This document shows positions 1 to 8,677 of a stretch of 55,588 bases of DNA, piece after piece. This stretch comes from an uncultured Oscillospiraceae bacterium (GTDB lineage: Bacteria > Bacillota > Clostridia > Oscillospirales > Oscillospiraceae), in NCBI GenBank assembly GCA_900763995.1, contig CAAFMK010000036.1, positions 1-55,588 on the forward strand. The letters are read 5' to 3'. The notes under the pieces were generated by a model. It had not been told where the DNA came from. It saw only the letters and a program-made list of their open reading frames with translations, and ran no database searches. Position 1 is the stretch's first letter, and every line of letters starts with the position of its first letter. Made by a program: the position numbers and the translations under genes.

Positions 1-31
1 AAAAGTGGCTTTGCCACTTTTGCGACAGTCT
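1..31. repeat. Right end of an interspersed structured repeat (second copy at 30195-30389)
   Basis: The first 31 bases match positions 30363-30393 with a single substitution. They contain the inverted repeat AAAAGTGG-CTTTG-CCACTTTT. The rest of this copy lies outside the window. On the minus strand the hairpin follows the stop codon of the glycosyltransferase at 31-33 and ends in a T run, so it could also work as that operon's terminator. Confidence 0.7.
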
Positions 32-1059
32 TAGTTGAACTTATAGAGCTTTCGGGCAATGCGGTACAGGGTCACAGACAGTCTGCGGCCCCGGTACCCG
101 GGCAGGTTGGTGAGGGCCGGCACCGACATATACTTCATGCGCCGGTACAGATCCCCGTCCTTTTTCCGAATATACTCCCAGAGCTCCACCTTTTTTTGCA
201 AGGACTCGGGCCGACCATCTATGGTCAGGAAGATGGAGGAAATGGCCACCATCACCGCCAGATAGGTGAACATATACCGCCCCAGCTTTTTGTGCTGGGC
301 GCTCACATTCTTCAGGTCGTGGGAGTCGATCATCTGGTAGTTGACCCGCAGCTGCTGGTCAACCCGGGTGACCATGACACTCTCGTTGACGCTCTGGTCG
401 GCCCGGCCAATGAAGTAGCGGTACAGATCCACATCCATGTAGTACATATTCTTCACCCAGGGCAGGGGCTGATAGACAAAGATGTTGTCCACATAGAAGG
501 TGTGCTTGGGCAGCTCCAGGCCGCAGTCCCGCAGCAGCTGTGTGCGGTAGATGACCGAGTGCATCAGCAGATACTGGGAGGGGCGGAAGCGCCCAATGTG
601 ATCCCAGCCAAACATCCGGCCGGTGGGGAACACATTCCGGTAGTGCATCACCCGCTGGGTGTTGTCCTCCACATGCTCGTAGACATAGTTGGCGATGAAC
701 ATATCCACCGGCTTGTCATCCCGGACAAACTGCCGCAGCTTATCCAGCGCCTTGTGCAGGGAGGGCACATCCACCCAGTCATCGGAATCCACTACCTTAT
801 AATAGAATCCACGGGCGTTGCGGATCCCCTGATTGACCCCCTCGCCGTGGCCCCCATTGGGCTGGTGGATGGCCCGCACGATGTCGGGGTACTGCTGGGC
901 ATATCGGTCACAGATCGCAGGGGTGTCGTCCTTGGTGGAGCCGTCGTCCACCAGAATGATCTCAATGTCGTCCCCGCCCTGAAGCAGGGTGTCCACACAG
1001 TGCTCCATATAGGCCGCTGAGTTATAGCAGGGAACGGCAAAGGTAATCAGCTTGTCCAT
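31..1059 (-). CDS. Family 2 glycosyltransferase, probably galactofuranosyl or other cell-surface glycan transferase
   Basis: The 342-residue protein starts with a GT-A fold glycosyltransferase domain. Visible motifs are FAVPCYNSA near the N terminus, ILVDDGST around residue 35, and VDSDDW around residue 92, the metal and nucleotide-sugar binding DXD-like site. The C-terminal half is less conserved and has one hydrophobic stretch near residue 270. AGGAGAG lies about 8 bases before the ATG. It sits 18 bases after the stop of glf in the same orientation, so the two form an operon. UDP-galactofuranose made by Glf is the most likely donor, but this rests on context only; the acceptor is unknown. 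The stop codon is fused to the repeat at 1-31. Confidence 0.85.
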   Translation of the reverse strand: MDKLITFAVPCYNSAAYMEHCVDTLLQGGDDIEIILVDDGSTKDDTPAICDRYAQQYPDIVRAIHQPNGGHGEGVNQGIRNARGFYYKVVDSDDWVDVPSLHKALDKLRQFVRDDKPVDMFIANYVYEHVEDNTQRVMHYRNVFPTGRMFGWDHIGRFRPSQYLLMHSVIYRTQLLRDCGLELPKHTFYVDNIFVYQPLPWVKNMYYMDVDLYRYFIGRADQSVNESVMVTRVDQQLRVNYQMIDSHDLKNVSAQHKKLGRYMFTYLAVMVAISSIFLTIDGRPESLQKKVELWEYIRKKDGDLYRRMKYMSVPALTNLPGYRGRRLSVTLYRIARKLYKFN

Positions 1060-1077
1060 TATGTATCTCTCCTATTT

Positions 1078-2241
1078 TTACAGGCTGTTTGCCAGCTCCA
1101 GGGCCTTTGCGGCAATGACATCCATGTTATAATACTTGTACTCAGCCAGACGGCCCAGCAGATGCAGACCTGCAATGCGGCCGGCCTCCCCCTTGTACTT
1201 GGCGTACTGGGCGTTATTTTCCGGGTTGATGATAGCGTAGTAGGGGGTCTGTGTGCCCGCTCCTGTATAGGCCTTGGAGTACTCCCGGACAATGGTGGTG
1301 ACCCCGGGGATAGTCTGCCCGGTGAGGTGCTTAAATTCGGTGATCCTGGTAAACTCCTCATCCACTGTGTAGTTGACCGTGCCGCAGCCCTGAAAGTCCT
1401 CCTGCTGGAGGGTCTCAAATGCAAAGTCCAGGGTGCGGTAGGGCAGATGGCCATAGCGGAAGGAGAACAGCTCATCCGCCTGTCCGGTGTAGATGACCAC
1501 CCCGCCAAAGGGCTCCCCGTCCACCTTCAACGCCCCGCCGGACACATCCAGCCGCTTCAGGGCGTCACAGTTCAGCTCCACTGTGATGTTGGGGTGGTCC
1601 AGCATCCGCTCAAACATGGGGGTGTAGCCATCCACTGGCATCCCCTGACAGCTGTCCTGAAAATACCGGTCATCCCTTGAGAGGAACACAGGCACCCGGG
1701 CCGTGGTCTCGGGGTCAATTTCCTCTGGCTTCTGGCCCCACTGCTTCATGGTATAGTGGACAAAGACATGCTCATACACATAGTCCGCCAGTCCGGCCAC
1801 CTCCGGGTCACTGCTCTGGCGAAGCTCCAAGATGGTGACCTTCTTCTCCGCCCCATAGGCCTCGATGAGCTTTTCCCCCAGCCGCTTGCCCTCCTCCGGG
1901 CCAAAGGCGGTCTCCAGAGAGGTGAGGTTAAAGGGCACCGGGTAGGCCATCCGTCTCCCGGCCCCATCTGGGATATTGGCGATCACCCGGTGCTGATAGT
2001 CTCGCCACTGGGTAAACCGGGACAGCCACTTGAAAATCTCTTTGTTGTTGGTGTGAAAAATATGGGGGCCGTACTGATGGATCAGCACCCCGTGGTCATC
2101 CAATCTATCATAAGCGTTTCCACCAATGTGGTCGCGCCGCTCCAGTACCAGAACCTGCCGTCCCCGCTCAGCCAGCGCTCGGGCCGCTACTCCTCCGGCG
2201 TAACCCGCACCAACCACCAGGGTATCAAACTTTTTGTGCAC
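1078..2241 (-). CDS. glf: UDP-galactopyranose mutase
   Basis: Flavoenzyme that interconverts UDP-galactopyranose and UDP-galactofuranose for cell-surface glycans. The protein opens with the dinucleotide-binding motif VVGAGYAGGVAARAL and continues with family blocks HTNNKEIFKW, a TGQADELFSFRYGHLPYRTLDF block that holds substrate-contact residues, and VTTIVREYSKAY near the end. The reading frame extends to a GTG at 2280, but GGAAAGG stands at the right distance before a GTG at 2241 (with a TTG at 2244 next to it), giving 387 residues, the usual family length; I prefer that start. First gene of a two-gene operon with the glycosyltransferase, read from a promoter at 2292-2319. Confidence 0.93.
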   Translation of the reverse strand: MHKKFDTLVVGAGYAGGVAARALAERGRQVLVLERRDHIGGNAYDRLDDHGVLIHQYGPHIFHTNNKEIFKWLSRFTQWRDYQHRVIANIPDGAGRRMAYPVPFNLTSLETAFGPEEGKRLGEKLIEAYGAEKKVTILELRQSSDPEVAGLADYVYEHVFVHYTMKQWGQKPEEIDPETTARVPVFLSRDDRYFQDSCQGMPVDGYTPMFERMLDHPNITVELNCDALKRLDVSGGALKVDGEPFGGVVIYTGQADELFSFRYGHLPYRTLDFAFETLQQEDFQGCGTVNYTVDEEFTRITEFKHLTGQTIPGVTTIVREYSKAYTGAGTQTPYYAIINPENNAQYAKYKGEAGRIAGLHLLGRLAEYKYYNMDVIAAKALELANSL

Positions 2242-2291
2242 CAAAGCTTCATCCTTTCCGTCACCCCTCTGGGTGTTCACTGTTTCGACCT

Positions 2292-2319
2292 AGTATATCA
2301 TACTTCTACCGGAAAACAA
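2292..2319 (-). promoter_or_regulatory. Promoter of glf operon
   Basis: On the minus strand, TTGTTT (2314-2319) is followed after 16 bases by TATACT (2292-2297), about 50 bases before the preferred glf start. It is divergent from the ileS promoter. Confidence 0.55.
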
Positions 2320-2364
2320 ATTAAATTTCCTTGAAATTTCATGGGACTGCCCCGGATTTTCCCC

Positions 2365-2393
2365 TTGACATCCCGAAAAAAAGCAGATAAGAT
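2365..2393 (+). promoter_or_regulatory. Sigma-A promoter of ileS leader
   Basis: TTGACA (2365-2370), a 17-base spacer and TAAGAT (2388-2393) directly precede the T-box leader. The -35 box matches the consensus perfectly. Confidence 0.8.
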
Positions 2394-2399
2394 ATTGGT

Positions 2400-2660
2400 C
2401 GTATACATCAAAATGCGCAGAAAAGGACGAGTACCTGCCCCCAATACGCACAGAGAGCCGCCGGTTCGGTGCAAGGCGGACGGGAGGGGACTGGGAAAAT
2501 CACCTTGGAGCATGGGACTGAATGTTTAGTAGGTTCCACGGCCGCCCCCGTTACCGGGCCGATGCTTAAGTGGTCGGAGTACTGCGCTCCGGCAAGAAGA
2601 GTGGTACCGCAGAGGAGTTTCGCCTTTGTCTCTTTGTTGAGACAAAGGCGTTTTTGTTTT
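2400..2660 (+). promoter_or_regulatory. T-box leader controlling ileS (Ile specifier)
   Basis: A tRNA-sensing riboswitch. The T-box core AAGAAGAGTGGTACCGC is at 2594-2610. It is followed by a strong intrinsic terminator, CGCCTTTGTCTC paired with GAGACAAAGGCG and a T run, at 2621-2655. The upstream part carries stem I elements; a candidate specifier loop has ATC (2499-2501) followed by A, an isoleucine codon that matches the downstream gene. Uncharged tRNA-Ile is expected to stabilise the antiterminator and let ileS be transcribed. The T-box and terminator are clear; the exact specifier assignment is a reading by eye. Confidence 0.93.
2621..2655 (+). terminator. Regulated intrinsic terminator of the ileS T-box
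   Basis: A perfect 12-base-pair stem with the loop TTTGTT is followed by TTTTTG. It competes with the T-box antiterminator. Confidence 0.9.
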
Positions 2661-2712
2661 CCTATTATTTTTAAAAATAATGAGATCTATTTGTATTAGG
2701 AGGAACCCAGAT

Positions 2713-5532
2713 ATGGACTACAACAAGACCATCAACCTGCCAAAGACCGAATTCCCCATGCGGGCCGGTCTGCCCAACCGGGAGCCCAGCATGCTTCAGA
2801 ACTGGGAGCAGCTGGATCTCTACCACGAGCTGCTCAAGAAAAATGAGGGCAAGCCCCGCTTCGCCCTCCACGATGGCCCTCCCTTCTCCAACGGCAACCT
2901 GCACATGGGCCACGCCCTGAATAAGTCCATCAAGGACTTTATGACCCGCTCCGCCGCCATGCGGGGCTTCTACACCCCCTATATCCCCGGCTGGGACAAC
3001 CACGGTATGCCCATCGAGTCCGCCATCATCAAGCAGAACAAGCTCAACCGCAAGGCCATGTCTGTCCCTGAGTTCCGCACCGCCTGCCACGACTTCGCCC
3101 AGAAGTATGTGGACATCCAGCGGGACGGCTTCAAGCGCCTTGGTGTCATCGGCGACTGGGAGAACCCCTACCTCACCATGAACCCCGGCTTTGAGTCCGA
3201 GGAGGTCAAGGTCTTTGGCTCCATGTACAAAAAGGGCTATATCTACAAGGGCCTCAAGCCCGTGTACTGGTGCCCCAAGGACGAGACCGCCCTGGCCGAG
3301 GCCGAGATCGAGTACCAGGACGACCCCTGTACCACTGTGTATGTGAAGTTCCAGGTCAAGGACGATCTGGGCAAGCTGAGTGCATACGGGGATGTGTCCA
3401 AGATGTACTTTGTCATCTGGACCACCACCATCTGGACGCTGCCCGGCAACCTGGCCATCGCCGTCCACCCCAGAGAGACCTATGTGCTGGTCAAGGCCAA
3501 CAATGGGGAGATGTATATCATGGCGGAGGCCCTGTGCGCCAAGGTCATGAAGATCGGCGGCTTTGAGGGCTATGGGATCGTCAAGCAGTTTGCAGGCGCC
3601 GACTTTGAGTATATGCAGGCCCAGCACCCCTTCCTGGACAAGACCTCTCAGCTGTGTACCGCTGAGTATGTCACCATGGACTCCGGTACCGGCTGTGTCC
3701 ACACCGCCCCCGGCTTTGGTGCAGACGACTATGAGACCTGCAAGCGCTATAAAATCGAGATGGTAGTCCCTGTGGACGACCGGGGCCGCCACACCGACTA
3801 CGCCGGCAAGTACGCCGGGATGAAAACCGACGAGAGCAACCCCGTCATTCTGGAGGATATGAAGCAGAGCGGGGCCCTCTTTGCCAGCGAGGAGATCGTC
3901 CACAGCTACCCCCACTGCTGGCGGTGCAAAAACCCCATCATCTTCCGGGCCACCCCCCAGTGGTTCTGCTCCGTGGACTCCTTCAAGGATGCCGCTGTGT
4001 CCGCCTGCGAGGATGTGCGCTGGCTCCCCGGCTGGGGCATCGACCGCATGAAGTCCATGATCCGGGAGCGTACCGACTGGTGCATCAGCCGTCAGCGCCG
4101 CTGGGGTCTGCCTATCCCTGTATTCTACTGTGACGACTGCGGCAAGCCCATCTGCACTGAGGAGACCATCTCCGCTGTGTCCAAGCTCTTTGGGGAGAAG
4201 GGCTCCAACGCCTGGTACGAGATGGAGGCCAAGGACATCCTGCCCCAGGACTTCGCCTGCCCCCACTGCGGCTCCAAGTCCGGCTTTACCAAGGAGGAGG
4301 ACACCCTGGACGGCTGGTTTGACTCCGGCTCCACCCACTTCGCCTCCATGAAGAAGGATCAGGGCTTCTGGCCCGCCACCGTATATATGGAGGGCCTTGA
4401 CCAGTACCGCGGCTGGTTCCAGTCCTCCTTGCTCACCGCTGTGGGCGCACTGGATCAGGGCGCCCCCTTCCAGGAGTGTGTCACCCACGGCTGGACTGTG
4501 GATGGCGAGGGCAAGGCCATGCACAAATCTCTGGGCAACGGTGTAGACCCCGCCGATGTGCTCAAGAAGTACGGTGCCGACCTCATCCGTCTGTGGGCTG
4601 GCTCTGCGGACTACCATGTGGATGTGCGCTGCTCTGACAACATCTTCAAGCAGCTGTCCCAGAACTATCTGAAGTTCCGCAACACCGCTCGGTACTGTCT
4701 GGGCAACCTGGACGGTTTTGACCCCAACCAGCTGGTGGCCCCCCAGGAGATGCTGGAGCTGGACCGCTGGGCCATCACCAAACTCAATCAGCTCACTGAG
4801 AAGTGTCTGACCGCCTATGAGAACTATGAGTTCCATGTGATCTCCCACGCCATCAACGACTTCTGCGTGGTGGAGCTGTCCTCCTTCTATCTGGACATCA
4901 TCAAGGATCGCCTGTACTGCGAGGGCAAGGACAGTCTGGAGCGCCGCTCCGCCCAGACCGCTCTGTTCCTCATTCTGGACACCATCACCAAGCTCTTTGC
5001 CCCCATTCTGGCCTTCACCTGCGATGAGATCTGGCTGGCCATGCCCCACCGCACTGAGGATGACGGGCGCAATGTGCTGCTCAATGAGATGAACAAGCCC
5101 TTTGCTGACTACGCCCTGGGCGAGGTGGAGATGCTCCGCTGGTCTGCTTTGTCCCAGCTGAGGGACGGTGTCAATGTGGCGCTGGAGGCCGCCCGGGCTG
5201 AGAAGAGGATCGGCAAGGCGCTGGAGGCCCATGTCACACTGGTGACAGACGGCCCTGTGGCCCAGAGCAATCTGGAGGAGACCCGCAAGGCCTTTGAGAA
5301 CCAGTGGGCCGACCTGTTCATCGTCTCCGATGTTGAGGTGTCTGAGGATGCCGGCCTGTATGCCCAGGGGGCCGAGACCTCTGTTGAGGGCGTGCGTGTA
5401 CTGGTGAGCGAGGCCAAGGGCGAGAAGTGTGAGCGCTGCTGGAAGCACCACATCAAGGTGGGCGCTGACGCCGATCACCACACCCTGTGTCCCCGCTGCG
5501 CCAAGGTCATGCCCTCCATCCAGCTGGACTGA
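2713..5532 (+). CDS. ileS: Isoleucyl-tRNA synthetase
   Basis: Class I aminoacyl-tRNA synthetase that charges tRNA-Ile. The 939-residue product shows the HIGH-type motif HMGH at residues 64-67, the KMSKS-type loop as MHKSLGN, the editing domain between them (GTGCVHTAPGFGADDY block), the anticodon-binding domain, and a C-terminal zinc finger built from CERCW and CPRC pairs, which marks the bacterial IleS1 type. AGGAGGA lies 7 bases before the ATG at 2713; an in-frame ATG 11 codons upstream has no ribosome site. Expression is governed by the T-box leader in front of it. It stands alone in its transcription unit, with rpsO having its own promoter. Confidence 0.98.
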   Translation: MDYNKTINLPKTEFPMRAGLPNREPSMLQNWEQLDLYHELLKKNEGKPRFALHDGPPFSNGNLHMGHALNKSIKDFMTRSAAMRGFYTPYIPGWDNHGMPIESAIIKQNKLNRKAMSVPEFRTACHDFAQKYVDIQRDGFKRLGVIGDWENPYLTMNPGFESEEVKVFGSMYKKGYIYKGLKPVYWCPKDETALAEAEIEYQDDPCTTVYVKFQVKDDLGKLSAYGDVSKMYFVIWTTTIWTLPGNLAIAVHPRETYVLVKANNGEMYIMAEALCAKVMKIGGFEGYGIVKQFAGADFEYMQAQHPFLDKTSQLCTAEYVTMDSGTGCVHTAPGFGADDYETCKRYKIEMVVPVDDRGRHTDYAGKYAGMKTDESNPVILEDMKQSGALFASEEIVHSYPHCWRCKNPIIFRATPQWFCSVDSFKDAAVSACEDVRWLPGWGIDRMKSMIRERTDWCISRQRRWGLPIPVFYCDDCGKPICTEETISAVSKLFGEKGSNAWYEMEAKDILPQDFACPHCGSKSGFTKEEDTLDGWFDSGSTHFASMKKDQGFWPATVYMEGLDQYRGWFQSSLLTAVGALDQGAPFQECVTHGWTVDGEGKAMHKSLGNGVDPADVLKKYGADLIRLWAGSADYHVDVRCSDNIFKQLSQNYLKFRNTARYCLGNLDGFDPNQLVAPQEMLELDRWAITKLNQLTEKCLTAYENYEFHVISHAINDFCVVELSSFYLDIIKDRLYCEGKDSLERRSAQTALFLILDTITKLFAPILAFTCDEIWLAMPHRTEDDGRNVLLNEMNKPFADYALGEVEMLRWSALSQLRDGVNVALEAARAEKRIGKALEAHVTLVTDGPVAQSNLEETRKAFENQWADLFIVSDVEVSEDAGLYAQGAETSVEGVRVLVSEAKGEKCERCWKHHIKVGADADHHTLCPRCAKVMPSIQLD

Positions 5533-5860
5533 TTCCAATCCTGCTGTGATTCCCCCCGCCCGGTGCTGTGCCCGCCCACTGCACCGGACGGGCACAGCTG
5601 TCTGCCACAGGTCTCTGGCCCCATATCCCAGACCGCAGACCCAAGAATTTTCTTGAAAACTGGGGATTTTTCCTTTACATTGTGGGGAAAATATGATATA
5701 TTTACCGGGCATATGATGTGCATCGCCCCTCGCTTCGTTTCGGGACATGGCTCAGGCAACAGTCTGGGGCTTCACCCGCCCGTTACGCAGCCCTTGGGCC
5801 ATAAACACTGTGTCCCCTCCCATCTGGGCGGGACACGATTATAGAAAGGTGGAGTTTTCC
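5533..5860 (+). promoter_or_regulatory. Promoter and leader of rpsO-pnp
   Basis: This 328-base gap holds a very good promoter: TTTACA (5674-5679), 17 bases, TATATT (5697-5702). The leader then runs about 150 bases. Just before the ribosome site there is a hairpin with arms GTGTCCC (5810-5816) and GGGACAC (5830-5836) enclosing CCCA/TGGG. S15 represses its own mRNA in several bacteria through structured leaders, so this stem is a candidate S15 control site; that last step is inference. No coding sequence is seen. Confidence 0.65.
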
Positions 5861-6127
5861 ATGATCCGTAAGGACGAAAAGACAGCCGTTATTGAGGCCA
5901 ACCGCACCCACGCATCTGACACCGGTTCCCCCGAGGTTCAGATCGCCATCCTGACCGCTCGCATCAACGAGCTGACCGAGCACCTGAAGGTGCATATCCA
6001 CGACAACCACAGCCGCCGCGGCCTGTACAAGATGATCGGTAAGCGCCGCAAGCTGCTGGATTACCTGATGGCCAAGGACATCGAGCGTTATCGTGCCATC
6101 ATCGCCAAGCTGGGCATCCGTAAGTAA
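5861..6127 (+). CDS. rpsO: Ribosomal protein S15
   Basis: Small-subunit protein that binds 16S rRNA helices early in 30S assembly. The 88 residues have the full family signature, including TGSPEVQ and HDNHSRRGL with KRRKLLDYL. The open frame extends 38 codons further upstream, but GAAAGGTGGAG precedes the ATG at 5861 and homologues begin there. It is followed by pnp, the classic rpsO-pnp order. Confidence 0.98.
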   Translation: MIRKDEKTAVIEANRTHASDTGSPEVQIAILTARINELTEHLKVHIHDNHSRRGLYKMIGKRRKLLDYLMAKDIERYRAIIAKLGIRK

Positions 6128-6155
6128 TCAGGCGGATTGTGACCACGCTGTGAGC

Positions 6156-6288
6156 CATAGGGCAGCGCGTTTGTCGTGCTGCCCTATGTTCGCATATATC
6201 ATCAGACTGGATGGCTGGGGCCATGCCGCTTTTTTAGCAGTTGAATTTGGGGCTGAGCTGTACTGAGCTTTAAATTCAAGTGCTAAAA
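6156..6288 (+). other. Two tandem hairpins between rpsO and pnp
   Basis: The first stem pairs CATAGGGCAGC (6156-6166) with its exact complement at 6178-6188. The second pairs 6232-6248 with 6272-6288, 17 bases per arm with one mismatch. Neither is followed by a real T run, so they do not look like plain terminators. In other bacteria the pnp leader folds into a stem cut by RNase III, and PNPase then represses its own mRNA; these stems could play that role. Confidence 0.6.
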
Positions 6289-6331
6289 GGCTGTAGGAGC
6301 TCCAGACACCAGGAACAAAAGGAGTGTTACG

Positions 6332-8482
6332 ATGTCTACTATCATCAATCACAAGCAGTTCCCCAAGTTCAAGAGCTGGACTATGGATCTGTGCGGTCGT
6401 CCCCTGACCATCGAGGTGGGCAAGGTGGCCGAGCTGGCCAGCGCCAGCGCTCTGGTCAAGTATGGTGAGACCACCGTTATGGTGGCCGTCACTGTATCCC
6501 CCCGCCCCCGGGACGGCATCGACTTCTTCCCTCTGTCCGTGGAGTTTGAGGAGAAGCTGTACGCCGTGGGCCGGATCCCCGGCTCCTTCATGCGCCGGGA
6601 GGGCCGTCCCTCTCTGCCCGCCGTGCTGGCCAGCCGCCTCATCGACCGGCCCATGCGCCCCCTGTTCCCCTACGACTTCCGCAATGATGTGTGCATCCAG
6701 TGCACCGTCATGAGTGTGGACTACAACTGCTCCCCCGAGGTTGCCGCCATGATCGGTGCCTCTGCCTGCGTCAGCTTCTCTGAGATCCCCTTCGCCGGCC
6801 CCATCGGCTGTCTGGAGGTGGGCTACTGCAACGGGCAGATCGTCCTCAACCCCAACCAGGAGCAGCGCAAGACCTCCCGCATGGATGTCACTGTGGCTGC
6901 CACCGGTGAGAAGGTTGTCATGATCGAGGCCGGGGCAGACGAGATCCCAGACGAGGTCATGTACGCCGGTATCGTCAAGGCCCACGAGGAGATCAAAAAG
7001 CAGATCGCCTTCATCAACCAGATCGTCTCTGAGATCGGCAAGCCCAAGATGGAGTATGAGCACGCCCAGTTCAATCAGGAGCTCTTTGACAAGATCGTGA
7101 CCGAGTTCATGGACGAGGCCAAGGCCGCCATGGACACTGACGACAAGAATGTCCGTGAGACCCGCTGGAACGCCATGATCGACCACTGGCATGAGAAGTA
7201 TCTGGAAGAGTACCCCGATATGGACCAGTATCTGGAGGAGTTCACCTACAAGTTCCAGAAGAAGATCGTCAAGGCCTGGCTGCTGGAGGGCCACCGGGTA
7301 GACGGTCGTGCCAAGAACGAGATCCGTCCTCTGGCCGCCGAGGTTGGCCTGCTGCCCCGGGTACACGGCTCCGGCCTGTTCACCCGCGGTCAGACTCAGG
7401 TGCTGTCTGTGTGTACCCTGAACACCCTGTCCGCCTGTCAGAAGCTGGATACCATCTGGGAGGAGGAGGAGAAGCGCTACCTGCACCACTACAACTTCCC
7501 CCCCTACTCTGTGGGTGAGGCCCGCGCCCCCCGCTCCACCAACCGCCGGGAGTACGGCCACGGCGCACTGGCCGAGCGTGCTCTTGTCCCCGTCCTGCCC
7601 AGCGTGGACGAGTTCCCCTACGCCATCCGTGTGGTCTCTGAGGTGCTCTCCTCCAACGGCTCCACCTCTCAGGGCTCCATCTGCGGCTCCACTCTGGCCC
7701 TGATGGATGCCGGTGTGCCCATCAAGGCCCCTGTGGCCGGCATCTCCTGCGGCCTGATCCAGGACGACAACGGCGGCTTCACCACCTTCATCGACATTCA
7801 GGGCGTGGAGGACTTCCACGGCGAGATGGACTTTAAGGTGGCTGGCACCAAGGCCGGTATCACCGCCATTCAGATGGATCTGAAGAACGACGGTCTGACC
7901 CATGAGATCATCAAGGAGGCCCTGGAGATCACCCACGATGCCCGTCTGGCCATTCTGGACGAGGTCATGCTGCCCTGCATCTCCGCCCCCAGAACTGAGG
8001 TCAGCAAGTACGCCCCCAAGATGATCACCATGAAGATCGACTCCGACAAGATCCGTGAGGTCATCGGCAAGGGCGGCTCCGTCATCCAGAAGATCACCGC
8101 TGAGTCCGGCGCTCAAATCGACATTGAGGACGACGGCACCATCCACATCGCCTCCCCCAACGCCGAGTGCTGCGATGCCGCCAAGAAGATGATCGAGACC
8201 ATCGTCTTTGTCCCTCAGGTGGGCGAGCTGTACTACGGCAAGGTGGTGCGCATCCTCCAGTTCGGTGCCTTTGTGGAGCTGGCTCCCGGCAAGGACGGCA
8301 TGGTGCACATCTCCAAGCTGGCTGAGCACCGTGTGGAGAAGGTAGAGGATGTGGTCAACATCGGTGATATGATCTGGGTCAAGGTCACTGAAATCGACGA
8401 CAAGGGCCGTGTCAACCTGTCCTACAAGGATGCCCTCCGGGAGATCAAGGCCAAGAAAGAGGCCGGCGAGAGCATCAAATAA
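6332..8482 (+). CDS. pnp: Polyribonucleotide nucleotidyltransferase (PNPase)
   Basis: Phosphorolytic 3'-5' exoribonuclease of mRNA decay. The 716-residue protein has two RNase PH-like domains separated by an all-alpha linker (about residues 10-230 and 310-540), a KH domain with the GKGGSVIQ loop near residue 575, and a C-terminal S1 domain with FGAFVELAPGKDGMVHIS. AAAAGGAG is placed about 10 bases before the ATG. It is cotranscribed with or downstream of rpsO and closed by a strong terminator at 8506-8544. Length and domain order are standard. Confidence 0.98.
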   Translation: MSTIINHKQFPKFKSWTMDLCGRPLTIEVGKVAELASASALVKYGETTVMVAVTVSPRPRDGIDFFPLSVEFEEKLYAVGRIPGSFMRREGRPSLPAVLASRLIDRPMRPLFPYDFRNDVCIQCTVMSVDYNCSPEVAAMIGASACVSFSEIPFAGPIGCLEVGYCNGQIVLNPNQEQRKTSRMDVTVAATGEKVVMIEAGADEIPDEVMYAGIVKAHEEIKKQIAFINQIVSEIGKPKMEYEHAQFNQELFDKIVTEFMDEAKAAMDTDDKNVRETRWNAMIDHWHEKYLEEYPDMDQYLEEFTYKFQKKIVKAWLLEGHRVDGRAKNEIRPLAAEVGLLPRVHGSGLFTRGQTQVLSVCTLNTLSACQKLDTIWEEEEKRYLHHYNFPPYSVGEARAPRSTNRREYGHGALAERALVPVLPSVDEFPYAIRVVSEVLSSNGSTSQGSICGSTLALMDAGVPIKAPVAGISCGLIQDDNGGFTTFIDIQGVEDFHGEMDFKVAGTKAGITAIQMDLKNDGLTHEIIKEALEITHDARLAILDEVMLPCISAPRTEVSKYAPKMITMKIDSDKIREVIGKGGSVIQKITAESGAQIDIEDDGTIHIASPNAECCDAAKKMIETIVFVPQVGELYYGKVVRILQFGAFVELAPGKDGMVHISKLAEHRVEKVEDVVNIGDMIWVKVTEIDDKGRVNLSYKDALREIKAKKEAGESIK

Positions 8483-8505
8483 TTCCAAGTTTCGTGTCTT
8501 TTCAG

Positions 8506-8544
8506 GATAGGGAGCGGCAAATGCCGTTCCCTATCTTTTGTTTA
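8506..8544 (+). terminator. Intrinsic terminator after pnp
   Basis: A perfect 13-base-pair stem, GATAGGGAGCGGC with GCCGTTCCCTATC, and a 4-base loop are followed by TTTTGTTT. Confidence 0.9.
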
Positions 8545-8545
8545 G

Positions 8546-8574
8546 TTGCGTATTTTCCAATTATCCTCTATAAT
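8546..8574 (+). promoter_or_regulatory. Promoter of ymdB operon
   Basis: TTGCGT (8546-8551), a 17-base spacer and a perfect TATAAT (8569-8574) lie about 100 bases before ymdB and right after the pnp terminator. Confidence 0.6.
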
Positions 8575-8677
8575 GAATGCAACCCTTTATTTATGGCACA
8601 AATGTTCCGCAGAAAATTTTGTGTGCTGGTATCCTTGTGCAGATGATTGAGACTGACTTCAAGGAGGATTGAATGAT

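Noticed and set aside
196..1020. A 274-residue plus-strand frame opposite the glycosyltransferase
   Set aside because: Composition typical of an antisense frame (H, V, G, L rich); the minus strand has DDGST and DSDDW motifs and a ribosome site.
2671..5748. A 1025-residue open frame on the minus strand across ileS
   Set aside because: It mirrors ileS codon for codon, is low-complexity (rich in G, L, V, H) and lacks any recognisable domain; it arises from GC-biased third positions.
6128..8488. A 786-residue open frame on the minus strand across pnp
   Set aside because: Antisense shadow of pnp with repetitive Asp/Gly/Leu/His composition and no family motif.
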